Program-made: the position numbers and the translations under genes | In this document: positions 32,210-42,766 of the stretch, one piece after another | Layout: every line of letters starts with the position of its first letter | Position numbering within the stretch: the stretch's first letter is position 1 | Assembly (NCBI GenBank): GCA_029706075.1 | Contig: JAINUG010000214.1 | Span: forward strand, 333,501-397,500 | Direction: 5' to 3' | Origin: Aldrovandia affinis | Taxonomy: Eukaryota > Chordata > Actinopteri > Notacanthiformes > Halosauridae | DNA length: 64,000 nt | The notes under the pieces: generated by a model | Told to the model about the DNA's origin: nothing | The model's database searches: none | Seen by the model: only the letters and a program-made list of their open reading frames with translations

Positions 32210-32212
32210 ACA

Positions 32213-34848
32213 GACTCATTTAGATCAAAGTGACCACAGGATCATAGGAACGATGTGATTCAATTGCATGATGGGAAATGTAGTTCAGTAAGGACACTAC
32301 AGCAAGTATCATCAAGTATCTCAATGGCAGCACTCAAATAACATGTAACAACAGCGTTGCAAGAGTACAACTCTAATTGTGAGCCTGTGATTGGGCGATG
32401 AGCGGTTTGTTGTGTCTGGGGGGGCAGTGACTGTTTAAGCAGCTGCCCTCATTCCAAATGTAATTTAAATATTACAAATTGTTTAAAACCTTTTTGAGAA
32501 TTATACCCACAGAGGTTTGGACCAGAGATGCACATTTCATATCTGGGCTGCATTTTGACAGATGCGGAAAATAAAGTTTGAAGAAGACACTAATTGATAT
32601 GTCCTCTGTGCCCCCCCCCCCCACGAATCCCCAGCCACACAGACTGAGCTCAGATCTCTTTGCCTTTTTGTCTCAACAGCGATCACATAACAGCTGCGAC
32701 GCGATTATTTATTTGTTTACTCTGTGTTATTGACAGAGATATAAAAGTTCTGCTCATCGGATAATGACCTACATTATGTAAAGACGAATATCACACACAC
32801 ACACACACACACACACAACGCCAAACAAACAAACAAAAAACTCATTACCCTCATTTTCTAACAGCCACCTCGGCTGTGTGGAAAAAAAGCCCTGACAAGA
32901 TTCAGTCAAAACTCCGATCTGCTGTGACAGGACATCTTCTGAAGGAACTCTACAAAGTCATTATTGTTATCCTCTGGCTCAGGATTTCCATTGTGATGTG
33001 CCCTTGGAAATGCTGGGCAGTTTGGTATTTGCTGATCTGAGATCAGTGGCTTTGCAGAAGAAAAAAAAATCCAACGCTAATAGAACATTACTGAGAGTTA
33101 GTAGGTTTTGAGCCAGCTGCTAACAATTATAAACTGATGTAGGCCTAGCAGCTGAAACACCTGTTTTCTTATCTTCCGTGTATTTTTAATATTAAAATAA
33201 ATAAATAAACGGAAACATTTTGGAAACTACAAGCGTAATTGGTGAATGTGGACCTCTTAAATTGCCCTTGTTCAGCCTTTGAAGTTTTAATATAAATATA
33301 ATAATGATACAATATATATATAATGTATATAATGTAATTATATAATATATTATTTATCTTGTATAGTGCCTTTGAACCCAAGGATGCTGTACAGGAAAGA
33401 TGAAAACAACCATCAGAAGATACAAGATAAAAAACAATACAATCTATAGGAAATAAACAATGACTGAAAGTCAGTGTAAAAGAGACAGGCATTCTAAAAG
33501 ATTCTATAAAATACATATGAAAGATTAATAATATTTGTAACAATAAAAATAAATAAAAAAATAAAAAATACAAAGAAGAGAAACAGCAAAGCTTCCAAGT
33601 CCGGGTTTGACGCAGAGCTGGGTATTCTTGGGGATGACGTGAAAACGGCGAGCGCAGGCGGTCGGAACGGCCTGTTCTCATCCTGTGTTCTGGAGACCTT
33701 TAAGCATAATGAGGGTGGAGTGGTGTGCCCCTTGATGAGTGATAGGGCTCGGTGGCTCTGCCGTTGTTCTGCGCGGGCCACTTACTTCCTGAAACGCGCC
33801 GGCGTTCTGCATTTCACTCCCTGTGATGTTTCCGTCGAGGACGGAAGAGAAAACGCACCTCGTCTTCTCTGGCGACTGCGATAAAGTGCTGTAGCCTGTC
33901 ACACACACACACGCACACACGCACACGCACACACAACGTGGTTAATTGCGCCTGGAACCATTAATCAAGCCAAACAGTTGTCCTTAATCTGTTTGCGTTA
34001 ATTACTACTTTAAGCGCTCGGTGCCAGGGCGCGTTCCACACCCCCAAAATAAGTGGATGCGTGCCCCCCCCCCCCGGGATCCCGTGCACCAGCAGCTTTC
34101 TGTTTGCCTGGCGTTCTCATTTCCAATGCCCCCCTTTCCCGCCGCAGGGGACCTTTATGATATGTAATTTTCAAATGATAAAAACCGTGTGATTTACAAT
34201 CTTTCACTTTGGCAATTTGCCAGGACGGGCGACGGGTGATGGCCCGGCCCCCGGGGTTCAGACGTGCCCGCTATCTGCTTTGAGTTAACGCCAAGAACCG
34301 CTCCCCCCCTCTCCACCCTCACTGTGAGATCTTCTTACCTAATTACCGTACGCCTGTTACACCACAGTGCCTGACCGCTCTCCCTCCAGTGCCTTCGGTA
34401 TCTGCCTCTCTTCACGTCCAGCGCTGAGTCAGGGCCCCGATACGGGAGGCGAAACGCAAAAGGCGCGATGGTCGATGAAACGTAGTCGGGCGCGTACAGA
34501 CGCCAGGGAAAGTGCCATTGCGCCAAGGTTGCCGTTTAACGTCCGTGTTTTTCATTGTGCTGGCGCAAATTAGACGGCTGTTATTGTAATTGCAGTTCTT
34601 TTCTTGGAGGTGTGGGCGGACACGGCAGGAGACAGGAAGTTCATACGAGCGCATACCGATGTGCATTGCTAAGACCAGAACACGATTATGGGGGGGTTAT
34701 GGGACAAATTACGATTTACTGAATGCTGTATATTAGGGATGGCATCACCTACCACACATAAATATGTGTAATCAGATGTCTGCTGTATCATCAGCTAATT
34801 AATTCCTCATCTCTCAGAAATCACCCTGCAAGTACCGTAGTCAAGGTA
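32213..34848. other. Long unassigned stretch with microsatellites
   Basis: (CA)n runs lie at about 32792-32818 and 33900-33935. Poly-C runs lie at 32611-32624 and 34066-34076. A LINE-like string GTATAGTGCCTTTGAACCCA, AGGATGCTGTACAGG is near 33361-33400. At 33935-34020 homeodomain-type cores are dense (GGTTAATTGCGCC, CCATTAATCAAGCC). No exon is recognised. Confidence 0.35.
32267..32287 (-). promoter_or_regulatory. ZNF143/STAF-type motif
   Basis: The minus strand reads ACTACATTTCCCATCATGC, close to the long ZNF143 (SBS) consensus ACTACAATTCCCAGCATGC. The motif can occur inside dispersed repeats, and no transcript start is visible next to it. Confidence 0.35.
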
Positions 34849-34850
34849 TA

Positions 34851-35452
34851 CACTATATGGCCAAAAGTCAGTGGACACCCCTACTAATTATTGAGTTCAG
34901 GTGTTTCAGCCACACCCATTGCCAACAGGGCTGTTTCTCAGGGTTTGGGATAGGCCTCTTAGTTCCAGTGAAGGGCATTCTTAATGCTACAGGATACGAA
35001 GACATCTTAGCCAATTGGGCGCTTCCAACTTTGTGGCAACAGTTTGGGGAAGGCCCTTTGCTGTTCCAGCATGACTGTGCCCCTGTGCACAAAGCGAGGT
35101 CCATAAAGACATGGTTAGACGAGTTTGGTGTGGAGGAACTCGATTGGCCTGCACAGAGCCCTGACCTCAACCCCATTGAACACCTTTGGGAGGAATTAGA
35201 ACGCCGATTGCGAGCCAGGCCTTCTTGTCCAACATCATTGCCTGACCTCACAGATGCTCTTTTGGCTGAATGGACACAAATTCCCACAGACACACTCCAA
35301 AATCTTGTGGAAAGCCTTCCCAGAAGAGTGGCAGCTGTCATAGCCAAAAGGGGTCCAACTCCATATTAATGCCCATGGTTTTAGAATGGGATGTCCAACA
35401 AGCTCATATAGGTGTGATGGTCAGGTGTCCACTGACTTTTGGCCATATAGTG
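34851..35452 (+). mobile_element. Short Tc1-type transposon (family T1), 602 bp, TA target
   Basis: Inverted ends CACTATATGGCCAAAAGTCA and its complement at the right are flanked by TA at 34849-34850 and 35453-35454. About half of a normal 1.2-1.6-kb Tc1 is present: the 5' part of the transposase gene (DNA-binding domain and first catalytic Asp) is deleted, leaving the C-terminal part. Its ends are intact, so it could be mobilised in trans. Confidence 0.95.
34857..35369 (+). pseudogene. Truncated Tc1/mariner transposase, C-terminal half, open for 170 residues
   Basis: The frame runs without a stop from an ATG lying inside the left terminal repeat. Residues 1 to about 33 are translated terminal/untranslated sequence. 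From about residue 35 it matches Tc1 transposases: GILNATGYED, LFQHDCAPVHKA and SPDLNPIEHLWEELERRL. The second catalytic Asp is residue 73 and the Glu residue 108, exactly 34 residues between them (DD34E). The helix-turn-helix domain and first Asp are missing, so it cannot be catalytic alone. It is a deletion derivative rather than a host gene. Confidence 0.9.
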
Positions 35453-35458
35453 TAGATA

Positions 35459-35781
35459 CAGGTAACTGCACTGTAATTCTGGAGCGGTGTCTGATGCCAC
35501 CAGTTTTCCACCAGTGAATATTTTCTTCTTAAGGATTGCTTATTAAGTTGGAAGCAAGTGTCAGCAATAAAAATGAAAAATGATCTTAAATTAGTAACAA
35601 TTACAGGAGATTCTGAAGTGGCATCCGAGACAGCGTTTTCCACCACAGTCAACAAAACACCAAACAACAGAATTTCTCATGGAAGAGTCCCAGGCACATT
35701 GAAGCTGTTCTGAGGCTCGCGGTGACCCGACGCCCTATCGAGACACTTTATGTTGGTGTTTCCTTTATTTTGGCAGTTCTG
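35459..35781 (+). mobile_element. Deleted Tc1-type element (family T2), copy 1
   Basis: It starts CAGGTAACTGC after TA and ends TTATTTTGGCAGTTCTG. The interior contains ATTCTGGAGCGGTG and GAGACAGCGTTTTCCACCAC, as in the longer copy at 42767-43283. Most of the transposase is absent. It begins 6 bp after the T1 element. Confidence 0.75.
35496..35626. mobile_element. Small insertion inside T2 copy 1
   Basis: Compared with the T2 copy at 42767-43283, TCTGAGACAG is split by about 130 bp. The insert begins GATGCCACCAG and ends GAAGTGGCATC, so its ends are partly mirrored (GATGCCAC/GTGGCATC). This suggests a tiny inverted-repeat element; a target duplication is not clear. Confidence 0.4.
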
Positions 35782-35784
35782 TGT

Positions 35785-36405
35785 AGATCAATGCACGTGT
35801 TGCACAGCCTCACTGACACGGGCACAATCCCCAACAATGGAGAGATCTTCCTGTCCCAGAAGCCGCGTGTGAAAGAAGATCAATGGTGAAACGGGAGCAC
35901 TCGATTTTATTAGCTTTTTTTCTTTTTAACAAACTCTTCGCTCTTGCCACAGTCCCATGGTGTTTGTGCGCTGACTGTATTGACCCTAAGATGTCTGAGG
36001 GTCCTGTAAATATCTCTAAAGTAAATCTATGATCTCAGTACTTTCGACCCCAGGTGCCCTACCTCCGCACCTGGAAAGGAGAAAGTTACAGATAGTGTTA
36101 TTGGTTTCCTGCAATTTGATTGGTTCCATCAGGATTTAGCCATTATGTTATAGGTCAATAGTTGACCCGAGTCCATGGCTCCGCCGCCTACACAAGCTCA
36201 GGGTTTGTCATAAGAAGCAATTGACCGTTGGTTTATTTGCAAAGCACCTTGCCCCAGAAGTTGGGCAGACTTTTCTCACATCAGAGTGTCAGCCTGATCC
36301 GGCTCATAGTATCGTACAGTAGTACAGTACAGTAGTACAGTAGTCTGACTAGACAGACAGGTTGTGATCTACGTATTGTTATACTTTTTTCAATGTAAAT
36401 TTGTT
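35785..36405. other. Unassigned stretch
   Basis: No gene is seen. A short duplicated GTACAGTA-type run occurs at about 36310-36342. Confidence 0.35.
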
Positions 36406-36407
36406 TC

Positions 36408-36560
36408 AGCTTTCTCCCCCCATTTTCTCCCAATTTGGTAACCAATTGTGCTCTATTTCTTAATTTTTTTCTCAAATTTGTTTAGGATTTTGTCCCCTGT
36501 TTTTCTCCCAATTTGGTACCCAATTACACCCCCTATTTCTTTAGATTCGCCCTCGTTAGG
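36408..36560 (-). mobile_element. SINE family A tail, duplicated
   Basis: The tail complement occurs twice: TTTTCTCCCAATTTGGTAAC near 36423 and TTTCTCCCAATTTGGTACCC near 36502. ATTCGCCCTCGTTAGG follows. The body and head are missing. Confidence 0.7.
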
Positions 36561-37289
36561 CCTTGTCGTCCACTGACTCAATAGCTTCAGAAGATTTTCC
36601 AGAATGAGAAAAGAGATGAAACCGCTAATGCTGCAACCAGAGTGGAATTGTAATACAAATTGCAATCTTGTTCATTGGCTTAGAAGTTAAAAAAAATCGG
36701 ATGAATATGAAACTCTCGGACCATCTCTTTTCATTTAGCGTTTCCGCAGGAAAAGGAGCAGTGAAAAGATCTGAAAAGATTCAGCGAGCGCTCCCCAACG
36801 TGGTCAACGTCTCCCAAATTTGTCTGACAGGGAACAGCGGAGACGTTGAACACATTACATTTTTCCTTTTACGGTTCCTCTCTTCTCCACTCATCAAACT
36901 TTCATATATTCTCTTTAGGACTTTGCTTTAGGCACTGACATCTATTGAAATGATGCTGCTTTTTAAATGTTCGCTGTGCTTAGTCCCCACCAATGCTATC
37001 AACATCGAGCAAAATATATCGTTTAATTGTTCATGTGTTTGATCTGGGAATTATGTGCGACCACCCGGACATTATTTTACAACGGAATGGAATGAGGTAC
37101 GGTCAGGCTTTATTTAAACATTTATTTTTATTCATTTATCTATTTCTCATCTGGCCATCCAATCAGAAAATGACTAAACCCCCCCCCCCCTTCCCCAAAC
37201 CCATCCAATTTAAAAAATGTTCTGTCTGACTTCCAAAGGAGGAACGGTAAGACTACAGATGAATGGATCTATAATAGTGTTGGGTTGGC
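36561..37289. other. Unassigned AT-rich stretch
   Basis: No exon or repeat is recognised. A C-run lies at about 37179-37190. Confidence 0.35.
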
Positions 37290-37965
37290 AAGGTTATAGC
37301 GACCTTGGGCCCAGGAAAATAACCTGAGAGTGCAGGTTATCGTTTCACCATGTTTGAGAAATGACCTGAAATATGCAGGTTATTGTTCCAGAGGTCTCAG
37401 AAATGACCAGAAATATGCAGGTTATTGTTCCTCATGTTTGAGAAATGACCTGAAATTAGCAGGTTATCCTTCCCCAGGTTAGAGAAATGACCTGAAATAT
37501 GCAGGTTATTGTTCCAGAGGTCTCAGAAATGACCTGGAATATGCAGGTTATTGTTCCTCATGTTTGAGAAATGACCTGAAATTAGCAGGTTATCCTTCCC
37601 CAGGTTAGAGAAATTACCGGAAATATGCAGGTTATCATTCCAGAGGTCTCAGAAATGACCTGGAATATGCAGGTTATTGTTCCTCATGTTTGAGAAATGA
37701 CCTGAAATTAGCAGGTTATCCTTCCCCAGGTTAGAGAAATTACCGGAAATATGCAGGTTATCATTCCAGAGGTTAGAGAAATGACCTGACAGATGCAAGT
37801 TATCGTTCTCTAGGTTTGAGGAATGACCTGACAGATGCAGGTTATCGTTTCCCCAGGTTTGAGGAATGACCCGAAAGAAGCAGGTTATCATTATCCAGGT
37901 TTAAAGAATTTCCTGAATGGTGCAGCTTATGGTTCTCTCGTTCTGAAAAATAACCTCTGGGTAGG
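37290..37965 (+). repeat. 42-43-bp minisatellite, about 15 copies, with a three-unit higher order
   Basis: The unit is about GCAGGTTATTGTTCCAGAGG, TCTCAGAAATGACCTGAAAT, AT. In the middle, three unit types (GTTCCAGAGGTCTC, GTTCCTCATGTTTG, CTTCCCCAGGTTAG) recur in that order about every 126 bp, three times. A minus-strand frame with 14-residue period (37649-37891) is an artefact of the unit length. Confidence 0.9.
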
Positions 37966-38090
37966 TTCATCCTTAAATACCTTTTCATGACAGAGTGGTA
38001 TCACAGCTCTAAAAATATATATTTTAACACGAGGCATGCATGCAGTATTCAGGTCTGGGACTGTTAATACCCAGTAAATGAGTAAATGAT

Positions 38091-38320
<230 letters not shown>

Positions 38321-38329
38321 AAAGTGAAA

Positions 38330-39420
38330 GGGAAAAAGAAAATAAGGCTTCATGAAATGGACCCGACCCATTGGGGAATTATGAGGGGGCGGGGGGCAGG
38401 GGGGTGGGGGAAATATAAGATGAAAAGATTAGGTTCTTACTTACTCTCCACGGACTGCAGGGTCTCCAGGGAGTATACACACAGGCCTCACTCCCCCCGT
38501 CCTCCTCTCTCTTTCATCGCGTTTCACGGAGGAGAATAAAAAGGAAAGAGAAAGAGAAATCCTCTTAAAGCCCATTAAATCAGGTCAGGAACAGTGACTA
38601 GACAGAATATTCACCCCCGCTGTCTTCCGTCGTCTGCGTTTATTCAGGGCCAATATCGCCATGCAGAGTACGCCCTCGCGCGATTTGTATGCAATGGCGA
38701 AGACTGGCGAAGACGCCTGCTTTGAAAAACAGGGCTCACTGGCAATGCGGTAGGTCGGGCTTTATGAAAACCAACAGTCAAGCAATACGCCTGAAATTCC
38801 GATTACATTTAAACATGTTTCCCCAAAAACCACAACTCTTTTTCCCCTCAAAACTATGAACACAAAACCCAATCAGTAAGCACATTTTGGCAAAACGCCG
38901 CAAACCTCTTGCAAAATGAAACGCTGCACTCGAAACTATGTGAACGCTTCTCAAAATGACACTTTTCAACCAAAATGACAGACACATGAATAGACTCTAC
39001 GGAGGACTAATTACACACTGGTGTGATGAATGAAAAACACTGCTATGAAAATCTAAACTATCTTTCACTGATGCATTTGCAGTGTTATAAACTTGCAACG
39101 TATGCGCAGAAGCCTGTTGTAATAGATGAACTCAAATATGAAAGGAATACACAAATACAGAATCAAAATATATTTGTTCAAATTACGGTTTTGGACTACA
39201 CATTTCAGCAAATAGCATAGGGAAAAACAGAACATGAGAATACAGGTTGGTACAGGAAGACCATTATGTCAATCTCAGTCAGGCCAGGCTAATCATTGAT
39301 ATACTATGTCACCAATGATTCGACTGGATTTTCCTCGGTCGAATGGCATCGGTTTGTAGCACCATACTGACGATAGTCATCTCTACGAGGCAAGCTAATT
39401 CTCAGAGGGCAGCAAACTCC
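38330..39420. other. Unassigned stretch
   Basis: There is a G-rich run at about 38384-38410. The rest is unique-looking and AT-rich with no exon recognised. Confidence 0.35.
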
Positions 39421-39424
39421 GCTC

Positions 39425-39671
39425 CCTTCGAGACGGAACTCACCCACCCACTTTCTGGAGACACCCTTACACGCTTCTCAGCGAACTCGTGCCGGCTCAC
39501 CCTCCCCCCCTCCCCATGGGACGGACAGCCAAATGCCGCCCACTCCCAGGGCTCCCCACGAGGGCCCGTCTGGCACAGTTGGGTTTCAAACCGCGACCGT
39601 GATAGGCAGCTCACGCTCGTAAAGGACCAGCCAATACGGGTGTGTTAGACCGCTACGCTATCGGAGGCCCC
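39425..39671 (-). mobile_element. SINE family A1, 3' part missing
   Basis: TTCGAGACGGAACTCACCCA is followed by the body complement GGGACGGACAGCCAAATGCC, the B-box complement TGGGTTTCAAACCGCGACCG and the head complement ACCGCTACGCTATCGGAGGC. Confidence 0.85.
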
Positions 39672-39679
39672 CATCTTTC

Positions 39680-39925
39680 AATTCAGATTTTTTTTAATGT
39701 TACATTATACTGTATTGACAAACTAGGAACAGCCTACAACTACCAGTTTCATACATGATACATATTGGTACTGTGGTTCACTTGCAGTAGTTTACCATGT
39801 TCTACAGTAATCGCTGTATTGTAATGCAGTACTAAAGACAAGAACAGTAAAGAAAAAAGTTGAGGTTGCTCCAATGTTTACAGTACTTACCTATTGTCAT
39901 TTGTGAGGGTCCGGATCATGGATGC
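39680..39925. other. Unassigned AT-rich stretch
   Basis: No feature is seen between the two SINE copies. Confidence 0.35.
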
Positions 39926-39929
39926 AACC

Positions 39930-40079
39930 CTGGGGTGGACAGCCAAACGCCGATCCCGATTGAGGCTCTCGGCCAGGGCCGGTCTGACAAATCCTGGTTT
40001 TGAACCGTGATAGGCAGCTCGCACTCGGTTTGCACGCAAAGTGAGGTGCTTTAGACCACTACGCTATCCGAGGGCCCTA
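39930..40079 (-). mobile_element. SINE family A1, head half
   Basis: CTGGGGTGGACAGCCAAACG is followed by a degraded B-box (CCTGGTTTTGAACC) and the head complement ACCACTACGCTATCCGAGGG. The 3' half is absent. Confidence 0.8.
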
Positions 40080-40266
40080 TTTGAGCCAAAGCAACAATAT
40101 AAATCCACACGAATGTAGTCATGCGGGAAATAAATCTTGTTTCTTGGTAAGGTCCTATCGTTGCGCCCATCGGACAGGAGAAATCTCTTATGGAGGAAGT
40201 ATTCTCTGCACTGAGTGACTCCACTCTGCATTAACTGCAATGCTCAACTCCACAAGGGGCTGAATT

Positions 40267-40508
40267 CAGTGGTGGGCGAAGTACATAAACCCTTTACTTG
40301 AGTCAAAGTACAGATACACTGATAAAATATTACTCCAGTAAAAGTAAAAAGTCCTACATTTAACCCCATTTGCCTTTGAAATGTAGGGGAGTGGAAGTAA
40401 CAATACAAGTAAAAATGGAAATACTGAAGTAAGAACAGATACTTGAAAAATTTACTTAAGCACAGTAAGTTAAATAAAGTAAATGTACTTCGTTACTGTC
40501 CACCACTG
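40267..40508. mobile_element. hAT-type MITE, 242 bp, 8-bp TSD
   Basis: The ends CAGTGGTGGGCGAAGTAC and GTCCACCACTG are inverted. GCTGAATT flanks it at 40259-40266 and 40509-40516, an exact 8-bp duplication, diagnostic of the hAT superfamily. The interior is rich in AAGTA/TACTT motifs and has no coding frame. It is non-autonomous. Confidence 0.95.
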
Positions 40509-40659
40509 GCTGAATTACAGGAGGCCAAGAATCAAAACCTTTTCCCATAATGCATTGTGGAGACGTCACGCCAACACGCATTCGGCAAATAAGAATTTGG
40601 GGGCTGGCTGGAACACAAGCACAAGAGCAAGAGCACTTCTATCAGTGTATGCGTGGGGT

Positions 40660-40885
40660 GGCAGTGTAGTCAAAGTGGTTAGGGGAACTGGGCTAGTAAA
40701 GCAAAGGTTGCATGTTGGATATCCAGGTGGGGCACTACTATTGTAACCTTGAGCAAGGTACTTAACCTGAATTGCTTTAGTAAATATCCTGCTGTATACT
40801 GTAAATGGATTGTACGTGAAGAAATGTAAACTGTGTAAGCCGCTCCAGCTAAGAGCGTCTGCTAAATGCCTGTGATGAAACAGAT
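40660..40885 (+). mobile_element. SINE family C (HE1-like), full length
   Basis: GTGGCAGTGTAGTCAAAGTG and GTTAGGGGAACTGGGCTAG form the tRNA-like head. TTGAGCAAGGTACTTAACCT is the core and TAAGAGCGTCTGCTAAATGC the LINE2-type tail. Confidence 0.85.
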
Positions 40886-41078
40886 ATGGGTCAAATATGG
40901 CAGTAATGTAATGCATGCAGGGTCATATAGAGGATTTAATCGCTGCAGTAATTATCCAGTTGGGCATGTGGATAATGTGAATGTGGATGTTATGTAAAAT
41001 ATGTTTGCCACCCCAGATTTAAATATAAGTTATTTTATATATAATATTTCTGTATTAAAGTCTATATGATCAGATTTG

Positions 41079-41460
41079 GGCAGCACGGTGGTGCAGTGGA
41101 TAGCACTGTCGCCTCACAGCAAGAAGGTCTCGGGTTCGAATCCAGGCCGGGGGCCTTTCTGTGTGGAGTTTGCATGTTTTCCCGTGTCGCGTGGGTTTCC
41201 TCCGGGTACTCCGGTTTCTTCCCACAGTCCAAAGACATGCACGTTAGGCTAATTGGAGAGTCTAAATTGCCCGTAGGTATGAGTGTGTGAGTGAATGGTG
41301 TATGTAGTGCCCTGCAATGGATTGGCGACCTGTCCAAGGTGTATTCCTGCCTCTCGCCCCAATGCATGCTGGGATAGGCTCCAGTCCCCCCCCGCGACCC
41401 TAACTAGGAATAAGCGGCTGAAGATGAGATGAGATGAGATGAGATGAGATGAGATGAGAT
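41079..41460 (+). mobile_element. RTE-type SINE 'E', copy 2, full length with (GATGA)n tail
   Basis: It starts GGCAGCACGGTGGTGCAGTG and ends GAATAAGCGGCTGAAGATGA with (GATGA)n. GATCAGATTTG at 41068-41078 and 41461-41471 is the target duplication. The pentamer tail differs from the (TGGA)n tail of copies 1 and 3, marking a second subfamily. Confidence 0.9.
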
Positions 41461-41519
41461 GATCAGATTTGACACAGTACATATTTTTATGTCTTTATGT
41501 ATGAGACATAAACAGCCAC

Positions 41520-41755
41520 CTGTGTATGTGTGTGTGTGCATGTGCTTGTATGCATGTGTGTGTTTGAGTGAGTGTGTGTGTGTGTATGTGTGCATGTGAT
41601 TGTATGTATGGGTGTGTGTATGCATGTTTGTGTGAGTGTGTTTGAGTGAGTGTCTATGTGTGTGAGCGTGTGTGTGCGTGTGTGTGTATGTGTGCATGTG
41701 TTTGTATGTATGGGTGTGTGTATGCATATGTGTGTGTGTGTGTGTATGTATGAAG
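41520..41755 (+). repeat. (TG)n-rich tract with ATG/AGTG interruptions
   Basis: TGTGTG with frequent TGTATG, TGCATG and GAGTG. The HTHT and CVCV frames are artefacts. Confidence 0.9.
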
Positions 41756-41759
41756 TATT

Positions 41760-42764
41760 TCCATCAACATCATACATGCCCACAGGTTGGCCTGTGCTGA
41801 GTACAACATCGCGAAACTTCTGCAAGTGCTGGCATCTATAGTCTAAAGCAGCACAAGGAAGATGACATCACTTGGCAGAGTGATATATTAACAGCAAAGC
41901 AGTTCTGCTAAGTGTTTCTGATAAATTGTCCAATTCACGCTGAGCCGTTATCAAAAAAAAAAAAAAAGAGAGAGAGAAGAAGCGAGCCAGGGGAAAAGAA
42001 AAAAAAAGAAAAAGAAAAAGGCAAACGGTTCATCAGCCAGTCAGTTCTGTTGGAAGACAGCTTTAGAGCAGAGAGCAGGTGTCCCCACCTCCCTTCCATT
42101 ACCTGCAGAATATGAATTAAGTTCATATGAATTCTCATAAAAAGCCACACATTTCTCCAGTGCCCAGCTACCCGCGGTTAGCACCGGAGGGCAATGAGCG
42201 CGGTAAACAATGCAAACGGCCACCGAGCTCCCGGCAGCATCTCCAGGAATAAACGTAATTCACCGCTGTAAAATGACAAAAGTGCTGCCGTGACAGAAAT
42301 CTGATAAAACGGTCCAACAGCCGCCGAAAATAGTCTTTTTAAAAAATCAAATCCAACCGTTTACGTCTCGTTTTGCTCTCTCACGAAGGAACTTGTTTTG
42401 CTCTCTCAAAGTTCCCACGAAGCTGATCGCTCGAACGGAATTTGCTGTCTTTTTTCCCCTTTGTTTTTATTTATTTATTTATTTATTTATATGTTGTTGT
42501 TTTTTGCGGAACTGGATTATGGAGGGATATAAATATCGCTGAAGTGAATGTTGTGAAACTGTAAAAACATGGCAATTAAAAACAGGAGCCTTAAAATGAT
42601 AACCCTTTTTGTTAGGAGATCTGAGCAAATGTCTTCACAAATGTCTGCAGATACAGATGGTGTTCCTGTATAACAACATGCTATAAACACAGGGGGTGTT
42701 CTACACAGAAAAGTGGGGGAACTGTGGTCACTTTAGTTCTACAAATATTTGAGTCATTTAGAAA
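41760..42764. other. Unique-looking stretch; candidate conserved element at about 42070-42330
   Basis: An A/G-rich run lies at 41951-42025 and (ATTT)n at 42464-42490. Around 42070-42330 the sequence is non-repetitive, with CAGGTG, ATGAATTAAG and ATTCACCGCTG-type motifs, reminiscent of a conserved non-coding element. No exon is recognised. Confidence 0.3.
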
Positions 42765-42766
42765 TA

